Shown here one piece after another: positions 1 to 12,499 of a DNA stretch of 64,000 nucleotides (position 1 is the first letter of the stretch; each line of letters starts with the position of its first letter). The notes beneath the pieces are model-generated. The model did not search any database. It was not told where the DNA came from and saw only the letters and a list, made by a program, of their open reading frames with translations. The position numbers and the translations under genes are program-made. The DNA is from Calycina herbarum (lineage: Eukaryota > Ascomycota > Leotiomycetes > Helotiales > Pezizellaceae), in assembly GCA_001414485.1 (NCBI GenBank), contig LLEY01000058.1, positions 299,494 to 363,493 on the forward strand. The letters are read 5' to 3'.

Positions 1-936
1 ATTCTAACTTATCTTATAAGTATTAGCTACTAGGTAATAGATAAGCGTTCTTAATTATTATATTATTTACTTCTTTATAATTAATATATACTCTCTTATT
101 TAGATTATCTTTTTTCTTAATAATAAGTAACTTAGACTTCTTAATATAACCTTTTTTAATATCTTTTTATATATAACTCTTTATTCTTTAAAGGTTTTTC
201 TAGTTATATAGTCGAAGCTTCTACTTTATAAGATAATAACCTTCTTTTAGTTTAATCTTATAATCTTATAAGTAATATTCTAGTAAGGCTTATAAGTCTT
301 CTAGGTTTTTAAATAAAGCTTTAAATTCTCTATACTATATAAGTATTTCGTTATTAGCTTTCCTACTAGCTTATAAAGTACTCTAGGCTTAGTATTCTAG
401 CGTATTAGAAGAGGTAGCGCTAACCTTATTCTAGCTTTAAAGTTATAAATATAAGCTTATATATTTATATTAGCTAAAAGTTATTATTCTAGCTTTCTAG
501 TTAATATCTAGATTATATTCTTTAATCTATAGTATACTAAGTATTACTTCTTTATCTTCTATTTTAATAATATTAAATTATATATCTAAATAGTATTCTT
601 TAATACTAGTTTTTATAAGAATAGTTTATTAGTTAATAATTCTATCTTAGTATACTATATTAATCTTATTAACTATTTTTAAATAATATAGTTTTATCTT
701 TTTAATTAGAATATTTAGCTTCTTTAAAGCTATTAGAGAAAGGTAGTTGCTTATTACTCTAGAGTTAATTATAACTTAGAGTTCCTTTTCTTATATTCTT
801 ATAGTTACTATTAACTATCTACTATAGTCTAAAGTAGCGTTTATCTTAGGTTTAATAAAATAGATATTAAATTCTTATTTAATTATTTCTTCTTCTCTAG
901 ATATTATAAAGAATATTACCTTTTCTTTATCTACTA

Positions 937-2771
937 ACGTGTTTTATAAGCGAGTCGCCTATATAAGCAGGTCGCCTACTTTCCTTATTATATACTATAT
1001 ATCACTTTTAAATTATAATAGCTTAATACTATAACGTTTAATTACCTTCTTAAGAAGCTAATATTATTTTAGTAACCTAAGAACTCGAAAATAACACGTT
1101 ATTAACTAAATAAAGCGCTATAAAGATTTACTATATTCCTCGAAAGACTCTCTCTAATCGACGCGCTAGAAAGCTCCTATAACGCGATTACTAGTCTAAT
1201 TCGAAAAAGCTTATAAAGCCAGAGAAGGAGGTAATAGTTAGATATATATTAGAGTTAGATTCGCGAGGGTTTTCGCTTATAAGAGATATAGTACGAGATA
1301 TAGCTAATAATCTACTAAGAGAGCGCGATAGAAAGCCTATAGATAGAAACTAGCTAGATAACTTTATAAAATATATATCTAAGCTTAAAACTCGATAGAG
1401 TCGTTCGTACGATCGTTAGTAAGCTTTAACTAAGAATCCACGAGTTATTAGTCTATAGTTTACACTTATATAGTCTATTAAAGAGAAATATAGTATTTAA
1501 GATAAGAATATTTATAACTTTAACAAAAGTAGCTTTATAATAGGAGTTATTTTGTTCTAACTTGTTATTATAAGCTTAGAAACGCGTAAGAAGCGAAAGT
1601 AAGTTTGGCTAGGTAATCGTAAGTAGGTTATAGTTATTTAGAGAGTTAACGTAATAGAATAGATAATCCCGCTATTTATTATATTCGTAGGCAAAGTACT
1701 TATTTCTACCTAGTACTAAGATATATATATACTATACGATTAGATAATTAAGGTTAGTAACAACGGCTAGATAAATAATAAGCTTAGAGTTATATAGTTA
1801 AAGTATTTTAACAAGTATATAAAGATACAAAGTATAAGAGGATATCGTTTATTAATTATTAATAGTTATAAAAGCTATAACTCGCTTAAATTCTAGTAAC
1901 TCTATAAAGACTTAAATATTATTACTCTCTATATACCTCTATACTTATCGTATCTACTATAGCCGCTTAATATAGTCTACTTCTCGCTATTAAAGCGAGT
2001 ATATAGAGCTAAGATATCAGGCTTAGTATAGAATTATATTAATTATATTACTAAAGAAACCTTTCTTCTAGTATTTAAAGTAGCTTTTTATAAAGCATTT
2101 ATAAAGGATAATATCTACGCGAGTTTTAAAGAGGCTAGGCTAGTTCTATATAGCCTAGAAGCTATGTTATCAAAGCTTGATTTAAGGCTTCGTACGCTAA
2201 TACTAATAATACTAGAAGACACTCTATAGACACCTAAAATACTAAGTAATATATACGAAATAATAGCTTAATTAACGCTTATTCGAGATCGGATTCAAAG
2301 ATATTAAGACTCGTTATCTACTTCTATTATTCAGTCTCTTAATTAACTTAAAAAAGGCTTAACTAGGGTAATATATAATATAGTATTAATACGTAAGGAA
2401 ATCACTAGTCTTCGTATAATAACTAAGGCTATAACTAAGTATAAAAGTTATAAGAGGAAGTATATTAAGAGTTAAGAGATATTAACAGTAGACGACGTAG
2501 CTGATTTAATTACTTCTAAGAAAAATAGTAGCTAGAAACAAGGTAAAGAGTCTAGGAAGAGAGTTCGCGTAGACAGATACTATAGCCGTTGTAGTAAAAC
2601 TAGGTATAATTCTCGTACTTATTAGATAGAAATATTAGATATAGAAGATAGCGAAAGTTCTAAAGAATACTAGATAGCTTCTATAGTAATAATAACTTTA
2701 TATAGTATTAAGTATTTTATATTATAATAATACTAGGTTGAAAAAGTAGACGACTCGCTTATAAAACACGT
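937..2771 (+). mobile_element. Fot1/pogo-type DNA transposon, RIP-inactivated
   Basis: An 1835-bp element bounded by perfect 21-bp terminal inverted repeats (937-957 and 2751-2771, beginning ACGTGTTTTATAAGC) and flanked by a TA duplication (935-936, 2772-2773). The length and TA target are typical of the Fot1 branch of the Tc1-mariner/pogo superfamily. It sits inside the pol region of Gypsy element B, whose colinearity with element A resumes on both sides. Confidence 0.85.
1140..2690 (+). pseudogene. Degraded DDE-1 (CENP-B/pogo-like) transposase
   Basis: Reading through RIP-made stops, the plus strand gives a recognisable fungal pogo transposase. A DNA-binding part contains a degraded KTRWSRSYDRQRAL-type segment, followed by IYNFxxSxFIIGV, then GNR-WV-VIxxVNxxxxxIPLFIIFVGK, a conserved LLIIxxYxSYxSLKF segment, and ITLxIPxxxSxLLQPLxxxxFSxLKR. 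The C-terminal end carries a Cys/His cluster weakened by Cys-to-Tyr changes. Many TAG and TAA codons come from CAG/CAA and TGG by C-to-T transition. Start and end are approximate. Confidence 0.8.
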
Positions 2772-4760
2772 TATAGCTACGTTATATATTCTCTAGTATT
2801 CTACTATTCTAGCTAGTTCTAGTAGAGTTTCTATAAAGTATCTCTCTATTAACTAGTCTAATATAGTTCTTAGGTAAAATTATATCTATTTAGCTATAGT
2901 TTAATATATTATATTAGTAGACTATAATTCTCTAATAACTAAGAAGTATAGCTTTCTAGTATAGGTCTCTATCTACTAGTCTAATTCAGCTTCTCTTATT
3001 TCTTAGAAAAGTATACTAAATACTTTTCTAGAATCTAATTTCTAGAATATTATTCCTTCTTTTTTAACTAGAGCGATTATAGTATACTTCTTATCTATTT
3101 CTAGTTTAACTCCTTTCTTAAAAGAAAGCGTTCCTTAGAAAGGTGTTTTTAGATAGCTTATAAATCTCTTAAGCGTTTTCTAGTACTATTTACTACTTCT
3201 ATTCTAAAGAACCTAGACTATTTATACGTCTCTTATAGCAGAGTAACTAAGTAATTCTATTAGTTATTATCTATATTCTAGTCTCTTAAACTCGATAGTC
3301 TCTTAGCTAGTAACTTAGCTAACTATAGTTATTAATTCTAGATCGTTTCTTATAATTATATAAGTTATTAAAAGAGTTAGTTTTAGTTCTTAAGTAGTAT
3401 AAGAGCTTTAGAAGTTAAGCTTCTAACTATCTATACTTATCTATTAATTCCCTTATTTAAAAGTTCTTATAAAAGCCTAGGTTTCTCTAACCTTAGGTCT
3501 TATATCTTAGAGTTCTTCTTCTAAGTTAGAAGATAGATCTAATAATTCTTCTAAAGAGCTAGTAGAGGGTAGTAATTCGTACTTAGCTTAGAGAGGTAAG
3601 GTATACTTCTTATCTACCTCTGATTATATATTATAATATTCTTTAAGAATAAGATTACTATTATTATCTATAGATTATATACTATATCTCTATACTTTAT
3701 ACTCTTTCTTAGTTAACTTAATCCTCTTAAGTAGTACTACTTCTTATTAAAACGTAGTATAAACTTGTTTTTTCTCTTTAGAATTAGCCTTCTTACTATA
3801 ATTACTTACTCTATAACTAGAGAGGCTATATAAGTAGTATAGATTCTACTTACGTTGTCGGTTTCGTTTCTATTAAGAAAGTCTACTCTTTCTCTAGAAA
3901 GGTTTCTTCTAGGTAGTACTTGCTTTATAGCTACTCTTATATTAGTATCGATTCGGTTTCAAATAACTCTTACTCTTATTACTTTTCTATAGTATACTTT
4001 TCTTAAATTTCTATAAGCGATTATCTAGCTAGATTACTACTTCTAATATCTAAATAATATTATAGAAAATTATATTTTACTTTACTATTTCTTTATAAAG
4101 GTATATTTTTAACTCTCTATAGAATAATTCTATTAGAGTAGTTATATTCTATCTAGTCTTATTTTTATATCTCTAGAAGTTATTAGTATAACTAATTACT
4201 AATCTAGTTTATTTTAAATCTAAGAGTTTCTATATAGTTATTTATACTATATTAAAATCTCTAAATATTTATTAAATTAATTATTTAAATCTAGCTTAAG
4301 ATTTAAATATTACCTAGGTAGTGTCTATTAATCTATTTCTTATTAAGGTAGCTAAAAAGGTCTTCGAGGTATAGCTATACCTATTCTAACGCTAATCCTC
4401 TAAGATAAGAGACTATAAAAATAGAGTATAAATTATAGTTATTTATAAACTTCTTATAGTTAAAACTAAAGTAGATATCTATCTAAAGAAGAAATAAATT
4501 AAGTTCCTTACGCTTTCTATAGTATATATCTAGTATTTTAACTTTAATAGATTCGAGTACCTTAATCTTATAAAGCTCTAGTATATCTAGTATACTAATA
4601 TTATCGTTATTATCCTTAGTATCTTAAGAGGTAACTAGTGTTACTATTACAGCTACTGCTAAGAGATTGATTTTAACTAGTACTAGAGCTAGCTAGCGTA
4701 GTAGCTGGTTTTAGAGTTATAGAAGCTATAGCGACTGAACTTCTAAGTAGATACTTAAAG

Positions 4761-5219
4761 TATAACGAAACTTAAACTAACTAAATAAAAGTAACTAAGT
4801 CTTAAAAGGTTAGTATATAGTAAGAAGTACAGATACGCCGGGTTATTTCCTTAGAAGTAAACTTATTACTTATATTAAAGATATTAAATAATAATAATAA
4901 GATTAATAACTAAGTTAAGTACAAAGCTCCTATCTAATAGTAGACGTACTAGTTCTTTATATAGAATCTTCGTACTTATAGAGTCTACTTCTAAGAGAGT
5001 TCTAATAATAGAGTTTAACTCTAACCTCTAGAACTCCTCTAAATAGGACTCTATTATCTAACTAGTTCTAACCGAGTCACGTAATATAACTATAATAAGA
5101 TCTATAGATTATATATCTAATATATTCAATCCTTCCTACCTAGGGTTCTATATAGTACTTATTCTATTAAGGCGCCGCCTAGACTTCCTTATTACGTGTC
5201 TAGTATATAATTCGTAATA
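4761..5219 (-). repeat. 5' LTR of Gypsy element B
   Basis: A 459-bp block that is the reverse complement of the 461-bp LTRs of element A (10667-11364 without its insertion, and 19238-19698). The low-coordinate end reads TATAACGAAACTTAAAC and the high end CGTAATA. These are the RIP-altered forms of TGTAACG... and ...CGTGACA. Confidence 0.85.
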
Positions 5220-8200
5220 CTAATATCTCCTTATTATATATCTCGTAATTATACTTAGCTAGTACTATAGTCTTTAAAAAGTAGGCTACTAGTAGCTAGT
5301 GCTTGCTATGCTTTTAAGAGAGGATTCTAGCTACTACTCCGTCTAAAGCGTCTGTTTTAAGTATACTTTCTAACTTAGGATCGTAATACTAAAGTAAGAG
5401 AGCCGAGGTTAAGACGTCTTTTAACGTCTAGAAGACGTAGTAGTAGTAGCTGTTAAAATAGAACAGTATTCCGTTCTTAGTTAAGCGAGTTAGTAGTTTT
5501 ACTATTACTCTATAATTCTAGATAAAGCGTCTATAGAAGTTATAAAAGCCTAGGAACGACTAGATACTCTTAACTATACTAGGTACTTACTAGTTATAGA
5601 TAACTATAACCTTCTATAGATCTATAGATATACTTATAGTAGAGATAATAAAACTAAGATATTTCGTAGTCTAATAAGTTATCTAAATAAATAAGAATAT
5701 CGTCTAAGTAAGCTATATAAAAGTTGTCTAAGTAGTTAAATAGAACGTTGTTTATATATCTTTAGTATATAGTAGGTCTATTTATAAGTCTAAATAGAAA
5801 GACTTTATACTTATAAGTACTATATCTTATATAGAACGTAGTTAGGTCTTCTAAGACAGGGTCTATCTATATCTAGTAGAATACTTAATAGATATCTAGC
5901 TTTATAAAGATCTTCGCTTAAGAGATTCTTACTAAGGTTTTATTAATTAAGAGTAGAGAGTAATAGTCTTTATAGCTTAAAGCGTTAAGTTTATAGTAGT
6001 TAATATAGAACTATAAGCTACTATTTAGTTTCTTAATAAAGAGAACTAGAGCTATAAAAGAGGCTTAGCTTGCTTTAATAAATCTCTTATTAAGGTTCTT
6101 AAACAAGTACTACTTTATCGCTTCTAACTCTTAAACACTTATCTTATAAAGAAGACTATATAAGAGTTGCTTTTTATCTACTTCGAGAGATATCTTATAA
6201 TCGTATAAGCGATGTAGTAGAAGCTAGTTAGAGGCTACTTTTAAGAATACGTCTTCGAATAAGGCGTAAACAGATAGCAGCTAGAACGTAGCGTCTTAGT
6301 CTCTTATATCTATAGATACTATTCCCTCTTAAGAAGTAGTAAGAATCTAGTCAAGTTTATATAGACTTATAGAGAATAACTTAGTATCTTTTTATCTTAT
6401 ATTTAAGTATAAGACATAGCTAGTTATTAAGTAAATATCTAGCGAGCAAGCTGTTATACTTAGAGATAGAGCGCTATAACGCTCTTTCTAGTCTATAAGC
6501 TTAAGTAAGAGCCTTTTACTAATTAGGAAAACTATTACCTAGCTGTCTATATAGTGTTTTTCTTCCTTATAGATAACTTAGTCTTGTCTAGCTATATCTA
6601 CTTAGTAGTATAGTTCTAGTAGTTTTAGTATAATCGTCGCTTATAAGATTACTTTCTTATTTTATAACTAAGAGGTTATCTTTTAGTATTCTAAGAGCTA
6701 AATTAGACGCCTTAATTTATAGTCGACTATAATACTAAAGTATTCTAGCTACTTTCGTCTAAGAATTACTTAGTAAGAACTAAGAGAGGTAATTATAAAT
6801 AGGAGGTTTAGCTAGCGCCTTCTATTAATAGTAAGATATAAGCAAAGAAAGTAGAAGATACTTACTCCGCTTTTTCTATTATATCTAAAGACGAGAATAG
6901 GTTATAGTAGTAGCTAAGCCTTGATTCCTAAGAACTTAGCCTAGTCTACTATAGTAGTTTAGTTAATAAAGGTAAACCTATTTACTCTAGAGTTAATAAG
7001 TGATTATAAAGAAAGCGTATATCTATTTAAAGATAAATTAAATAGAACTATTATATACTTCTTATCTATTAAACACTATAAATCTAGCTTAGCTAGATCT
7101 ATTAACTCGCCTAAGAAGGAGTCTTCTCTTAAGCGCTTCTATTTACTAATAGCTTAGCGTCCTCTTCTACTACTTCGTCTACTTCGTCTTCTAGGATCTT
7201 ATTTATACTTACTTCTCGCTTAGAGTATAGATATTCTATCTATATATATCCGGTTTTACTATAGTTAAAGTATATAGAGGTAGCGGAAGGCGTTATAGAT
7301 ATAGATATAGGTTTCTTAGTTATTTACTATAGTTAGAATAGTGTTATTTAGTAAGATAAGAGAGTGCTAGCTCTAGCTTATAACGTAGCCGGAATTAAGA
7401 GAGAGGTAGTAGGTTGTCTAAACTTAGTTATATAAAGAATCTTACACGCTTAGTCACGCTTAAGCCTAGCGTCTATACTAGATATAAGATCTATAAACTT
7501 ATTAAACTTTTCTATCTTCTAAACCTCTATATATAGCTCGTTTTATAGGTAGTCTATAAGCTTATTATATAAGTCGTCTTTCTATTCTATCTTAGTAATC
7601 TTACTATATATAGTATACTATAAGAACTTAAGTTTAAAGCCTAAGAAAAACTTGTCTATATCTATCTAGAGTTCTTTATACACGTGTCTTATATTAGCTT
7701 ATTTATAAGAGTTCTATAAACTCGTAACTAAGTATTCGATTATAGATTTCTAGTTAGAGAAAGCATCTTCTAGATCGTCTTCTACTTCTATAGCTGTCTT
7801 AAGTAGAGTTGCTACCTTATTAGTTATATAAGCGAAGACGTGTGTTTTCTTATCCGTTTCTATATAGAAGTAATCTACGTTCGTAGTAAGTTTACTTTTA
7901 AGTAAGATTTACTACTAAACTAGAGAGAGATTAGTACTATTATTAAGCTATAGAACGTTCTTAACCTTAGCGCTAAGCTTTGCCTTCTTACTACTACTAG
8001 AAAGAGATTATAATTAGCTGTCCGAAGTACTTAGCTAACGTGTAGGAGATATCTTCTCTTTCTCGATCGTAGGAATAGAGACGTCTAAAGAAGCGGTTTC
8101 GTATATCTTAAAAGAGGCTTATAGCTGTGTATTCTCTTAGCTAAGAGAATCGAGTCTAGCTATAATCTAGTTATACTAAGTAGAAGTGACTGGTGTTAGC

Positions 8201-8735
8201 GAGAGAGAGTCTTCGTCTATAAGAGAGACAGTATTCGAGGATCTAGTAGTTTATATATAAAGAGAGGAAGTTCTACCTCTTCCTTCTTTATATCTACGTC
8301 CTTTGCGAGCACTTGATAAGAGAGTTAGTAATACTATCGTTCTTTATATATAACGGCTAGCGTTTAGTAATATATAACGTAGGTTCGTCCTAAGGTTCGC
8401 TTAGAATACGTTGTCGAGTCGAGTACTATTCGTACTAAAAACAAATAAACAAAGTAGGATATTATAAAAGGCTTTCCTAGGCGAAGTAATAGTAACTTTA
8501 TTATAATATAAACGTTGTAGAGTGAACTACTTACTTGCTATAAATAGTATAGAGTTAGGCCGAATACTACTATATAGAGCGAATAACAAAGTAAGAAAGA
8601 AAGAGAGTTTCAGAGGAATAGAAGCTTAAATATAGGAATCTAATAACACGTACGTACTATGCTATAGCCGCGCTACACGTAATCCGTCTCTGTTCTTACG
8701 AACCTGTTATAGTTCCTCTAGATCTATAATACTAA
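5220..8735 (-). mobile_element. Gypsy-type LTR retrotransposon C (5' part), RIP-degraded
   Basis: A minus-strand Gypsy element of a different family from A, B and D. Reverse transcriptase is shown by the catalytic motif YLDDILIY at 5687-5725 and by the SFLGFYNFYRRFI connection segment near 5520-5560. RNase H begins toward 5240 and is cut off at 5220 by the LTR of element B. Gag lies at about 7330-8280 with a segment like NVDYFYxETDKKTxVF and a long acidic/basic tail. The 5' LTR probably lies between about 8400 and 8735, but its exact ends could not be fixed. Stops are scattered throughout. Confidence 0.7.
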
Positions 8736-9407
8736 CCTAGTTTTATAATATACTTCTAATATTAGATCTTTCTTAATTTAGATTCTATACTCTTATATCT
8801 TAAGTTCTTTATTTATAAGCTTACTTTATTTAAGTAATATAACTTCTTTCTAAATAGTAGTATTAATTTATTTCTTTTCTTTCTAAGGTTTTATTTTCTT
8901 CTAGTTATATTTGTTTACTTTATAGCTAAGCTAGCTATATATATAGCAAAGTTACTAGTCTCGCTTTTAATTATATTCTTTCTAGAAAAGTCTTTCTTTT
9001 TAAATAGTTTTCTTTTATATATTATTTACTTCTTAACTATTTTTATTAATATAAGTATATTTCTATTTCTAATATTCTCTTACTTTTCTCTTATATTTTA
9101 AAACGCTTTTTCTAAACTCTTATAATTAACTATCTAGTTAGAAAACTATCTTAATTATAGTAGTAATATTTAGAAAAATTATATTTTATTTAGCTATTTC
9201 TTCTTAGAAGTATATTTTTAATCCTCTATAAAAGAGTTTTATAAGTACTATTATATCTTATCTAGTTTTATTTTTATAATACTAGAATTCGTTAATATAG
9301 TCTATTACTAATCTAGTTTATTATAAATCTAAAAGCTTTTATACTACTATTTAGATAATATTAAAGTTTTTAAAGACTTTATAAATAGCTTATTTAAATC
9401 CTTTCTA
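8736..9407 (-). pseudogene. Gag fragment of Gypsy element D (left piece)
   Basis: This stretch aligns with 3650-4300, part of the gag region of element B, in the same orientation. It ends precisely where the inverted repeat of the pogo-type transposon begins (TA at 9408-9409), and the same gag sequence resumes at 20310. It is therefore the left half of one Gypsy element split by a later insertion. The left limit, where element C starts, is approximate. Confidence 0.7.
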
Positions 9408-10666
9408 TAACGTAGTATACTAGGACCTTATAATTATTAGAATCTTATAAATTTTTTCCTACTCTACTACTTTAAAATATAATAAAACTACTATAATATA
9501 TTAAATTAATTAAAACTACTTAGAATCTAATAAACTAGATATATCTACAACTTCTTAACACGTCTACGTATTATAACTAGTTTTTCTATAAGTACTATAA
9601 CGTCGCTAAGTCGTTTATTCTTTATCTTCTTTACTCTCTTTAGAGCGCTTATTACGTCGAACCTGCTCCTCTGTATTCTTCTAGGCTAATCCGTCCTATA
9701 TATCCTTTATAGTAAGTGTACCTTCTTCTTAGACACGGGTATTTTTAGCTCTCCGGCGTTTGCTAAGAGCTTTATTTACTGTTTAAAGTATACGGACCTA
9801 GGCTAATAAGAGGGTTATCTTATAAGCTAATCACTCTATACCTTTTACTAACAAAGCGATTGTCTAGAAAATAGGTATTAGCGAGCTTTCTTAGTAACGA
9901 GTAATACGATCTTTAATAAGAGTTGATTATAAAAGAGCTTTAGAAGGGTTATAAGAAGTCTAGGAGACCTAAGAGGTAGCGTCGGCAGAGAGGGGTTTAG
10001 TAGATATAGGAGTCTATAACTTAATATTAAGCTTTAAGATTATAGTCTAGGGTTCTAGAGGTACTAGACCAGCTCTACGGAACCTAGCTTTAGTGTTTTA
10101 GGTTATTATTAACTAGTTATAGACTATGTAAAACGTAAGAAAGAACTCGACCTTAGTAATATAGTTTATATAAGCCTTAATAAAGGTCTCGATTTAATAC
10201 CTATATATACGTTTAAGAATACTAAAACATCTAACGTCGAGTAGCTAGGTTAGATAAGATAAATAAGAAGGTAGGTAAAGAGTAATAATATTATATAACT
10301 TATAATACTCTTAGAATACTACTGATTTATAACTCTTATATCTATCTAGAACTAATATTTAATATAGCTCTTTTATATAACTACAAGTATACTTATTAAA
10401 GTGTTCTAGCTATTCTAAGCCCGTCTTATTATTAGTCTATCTATTACTAGTTAGTTTAATAACCTAGTTATTAGAAAGACCGCCCTTAGTATACTAACTA
10501 GTAAGGTGATTTTTCTCTTAAACTACTAAGAATAGAGAGATACTTAAACTCTCTCTATTAATATAGATAATTACTATAGCTTATTCCCGATTATCTAACT
10601 AGATAGCCTTATCTCTACTACGTCGATCAGCGTATATAATAACTATTCTAGCGTAGATAACATCTA

Positions 10667-11364
10667 TATCACGAATCACGTGTTAGCACGTGACGAAGTG
10701 AAGTCTAGGCGACGCCCTAATAGGACAAGCACTATTATAACCCTGGAGAGAAGAAAGAATTAGATGTAGTAGAATATATAATTCTAGGATCTTATTATAG
10801 TTATATTATATAACTTAGTTAGAAGTAGTTAGGTAATAGAGTCTAGTTTTAAGGAGCCCTGAAAATAGAGTTAGACTCTATCTTCGAGACTCCTACTACG
10901 GAGGACTCTAATATAAACGAAGGTTTTATATAAGACTAGCACGTCTGTTATTAGATAGGAGCTTTGTACTTAACTTTAGTTATTAATCTTATTATCTTAT
11001 TTAATATTTTTAATATAAGTAACGAGTTTACTTCTAAGTAAACAACCTAGTATATCTATACTTCTTACTTATATACTAACTTTCGAGACTTAGTTATCTT
11101 TATTTAGTTTATTTAAGTGTTACGGCGCTGGTCCGTAACACGTGATTCTCGGTCCTATACGTGACCGTCAGAGCCGCAACGCTTAGACGGATTTATAACG
11201 AGATTAAAGGCTCTTTACAGTTAGTAGGAATACCCCTTTTTCGTAGAGTATATATTCCGCATTCCCTCGTTCTTAGAACTGTAGCTTTAAATTCTCGAAT
11301 ATATATATATATACTCTTATACCTTTGCCTTTAGATATAGATCGTAATATTAAGTTTCGTTATA
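10667..11364 (+). repeat. 5' LTR of Gypsy element A, interrupted by a solo LTR
   Basis: LTR sequence occupies 10667-11117 and 11355-11364. The segment between is the solo LTR plus its duplicated TTAAG. The LTR is 461 bp once that is removed, exactly the length of the 3' LTR. It begins TATCACGAATCACG, a RIP form of TGTCACG. Confidence 0.88.
11118..11349. repeat. Solo LTR (232 bp) with TTAAG target duplication
   Basis: The segment starts TGTTACGGCGCTGG and ends ATCGTAATA, that is TGTTACG...CGTAACA with RIP changes at the end. It is flanked by TTAAG at 11113-11117 and 11350-11354. The uninterrupted form of the same site is seen in element B and in the 3' LTR, where AAG runs straight into TTTCGTTATA. 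It keeps far more CA/TG than its host, so it is younger. Confidence 0.82.
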
Positions 11365-11395
11365 CTTTAAGCACCTGCTTAGAAGTTTAGTCGCT

Positions 11396-12360
11396 ATGGC
11401 TCTAGCAACCCCCGCCGCAGTAGCTAGCTCGAATACTAGTCGAGTTAATATCGCAGGCATATCTAGGAGTATAACCGGAAGAATACCTGCTAGTATATAG
11501 TTAACTAGAAACGACGATAATGTCAGTATACTAGACGTACCCGAGCTCTATAAGGTCGAAGCACTTGAGTCTATTAAAGTTAAGATACTAGATACGTATT
11601 ATAGGAAGCGAAAGAAGCTTAACTTATTCCTTCTCTAAATAGACATCTATTTTAACTTTAATTCTAATAAGTTTAAAAGTAATTATAACTTACGAACTAT
11701 CTTTACTATCTCCTATCTTAGGAGATTAGTATTAGAATAGGCTTAGCTATACTTAGAGAACTTCTTTAAGAATAAAGATAAAGATAGAAAGATAGAATTA
11801 ACTAAGATTATATTTAAATCTTAGAAGGGATTTAAGATAACTATTAGGAAAGTTTTTAAAGACTTTGATATAATTTAAACAGCTATATATAAGCTTTTGG
11901 AATTATACTAGACCGGATTAGTAATAGATTATACTAACGAATTCTAATATTATAAGACAAAGTTAGAATAGGATACTATCGCTCTTATAGAACTCTTTCG
12001 TAGAAGATTAAAGGCACATATTTATAAGGAAATAGCTAAGTAGAATATATAATTCTTAACTATTATAGGTATAATTAAAGAGGTCGTCTAGCTAGATAAC
12101 CGCCTATATGAATTTAGAAAGAGTAACTCTAAACACGAGGAAAAAAGTAAAGAGTTAGGAAAGTAGAAGCACTCTTATACTAACAGACATAGTAAGGAGG
12201 CAAACGCTACGTAGAATAAAACCTTTCTAAAGAAAGGAGGACTTTCCTAGGAGAAGCGAAATCGTCGACGTAAGTAGAACTTATATTATAACTACAGCCT
12301 TCTAAGTTATAAAGTAAATAAGTATAATAAGAAGAAAGACTCTAAAGGAAAGAAATAAAT
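11396..12360 (+). pseudogene. Gag of Gypsy element A, degraded
   Basis: The open-start sequence ATGGCTCTAGCAACCCC encodes MALATPAAVASSNTSRVN, then a gag-like body with many RIP stops. A C-terminal zinc-knuckle region is recognisable near 12280-12340, where the expected cysteines now read as tyrosines (TGT to TAT), followed by a Lys-rich tail and a stop near 12357. Confidence 0.75.
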
Positions 12361-12499
12361 TAATACTACTATTTAATAATAAGTAGCTTTAACTAATTAT
12401 ATTAAACTTATAGATAAAGAGCTTAAAGTATAAGAATATAAAACCTAGATTAAAAATAATAAAGGAATTAGTAGTATATAAGATACTAATAATAATAGA

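Larger units (their letters stand above)
1..5219 (-). mobile_element. Gypsy-type LTR retrotransposon B, RIP-degraded, truncated by the window edge
   Basis: The 5' part of a minus-strand Ty3/Gypsy element. Its 5' LTR is 4761-5219. Gag runs leftward from about 4720, and protease/pol sequence continues to position 1, where the window cuts it. It is colinear, in reverse complement, with element A: the leader and gag start next to the LTR match 11355-11450, the gag basic region near 3840-3900 matches 12240-12290, and 360-460 matches 14150-14225. No frame stays open and CA/TG dinucleotides are nearly absent, so it was inactivated by RIP. It is inserted into the pol gene of Gypsy element C and is interrupted by a DNA transposon at 937-2771. 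Confidence 0.85.

Noticed and set aside
937..2771. A possibly active Fot1-type transposon because its inverted repeats are perfect
   Set aside because: The transposase frame carries many stops and Cys-to-Tyr changes, so at best it could be mobilised in trans.
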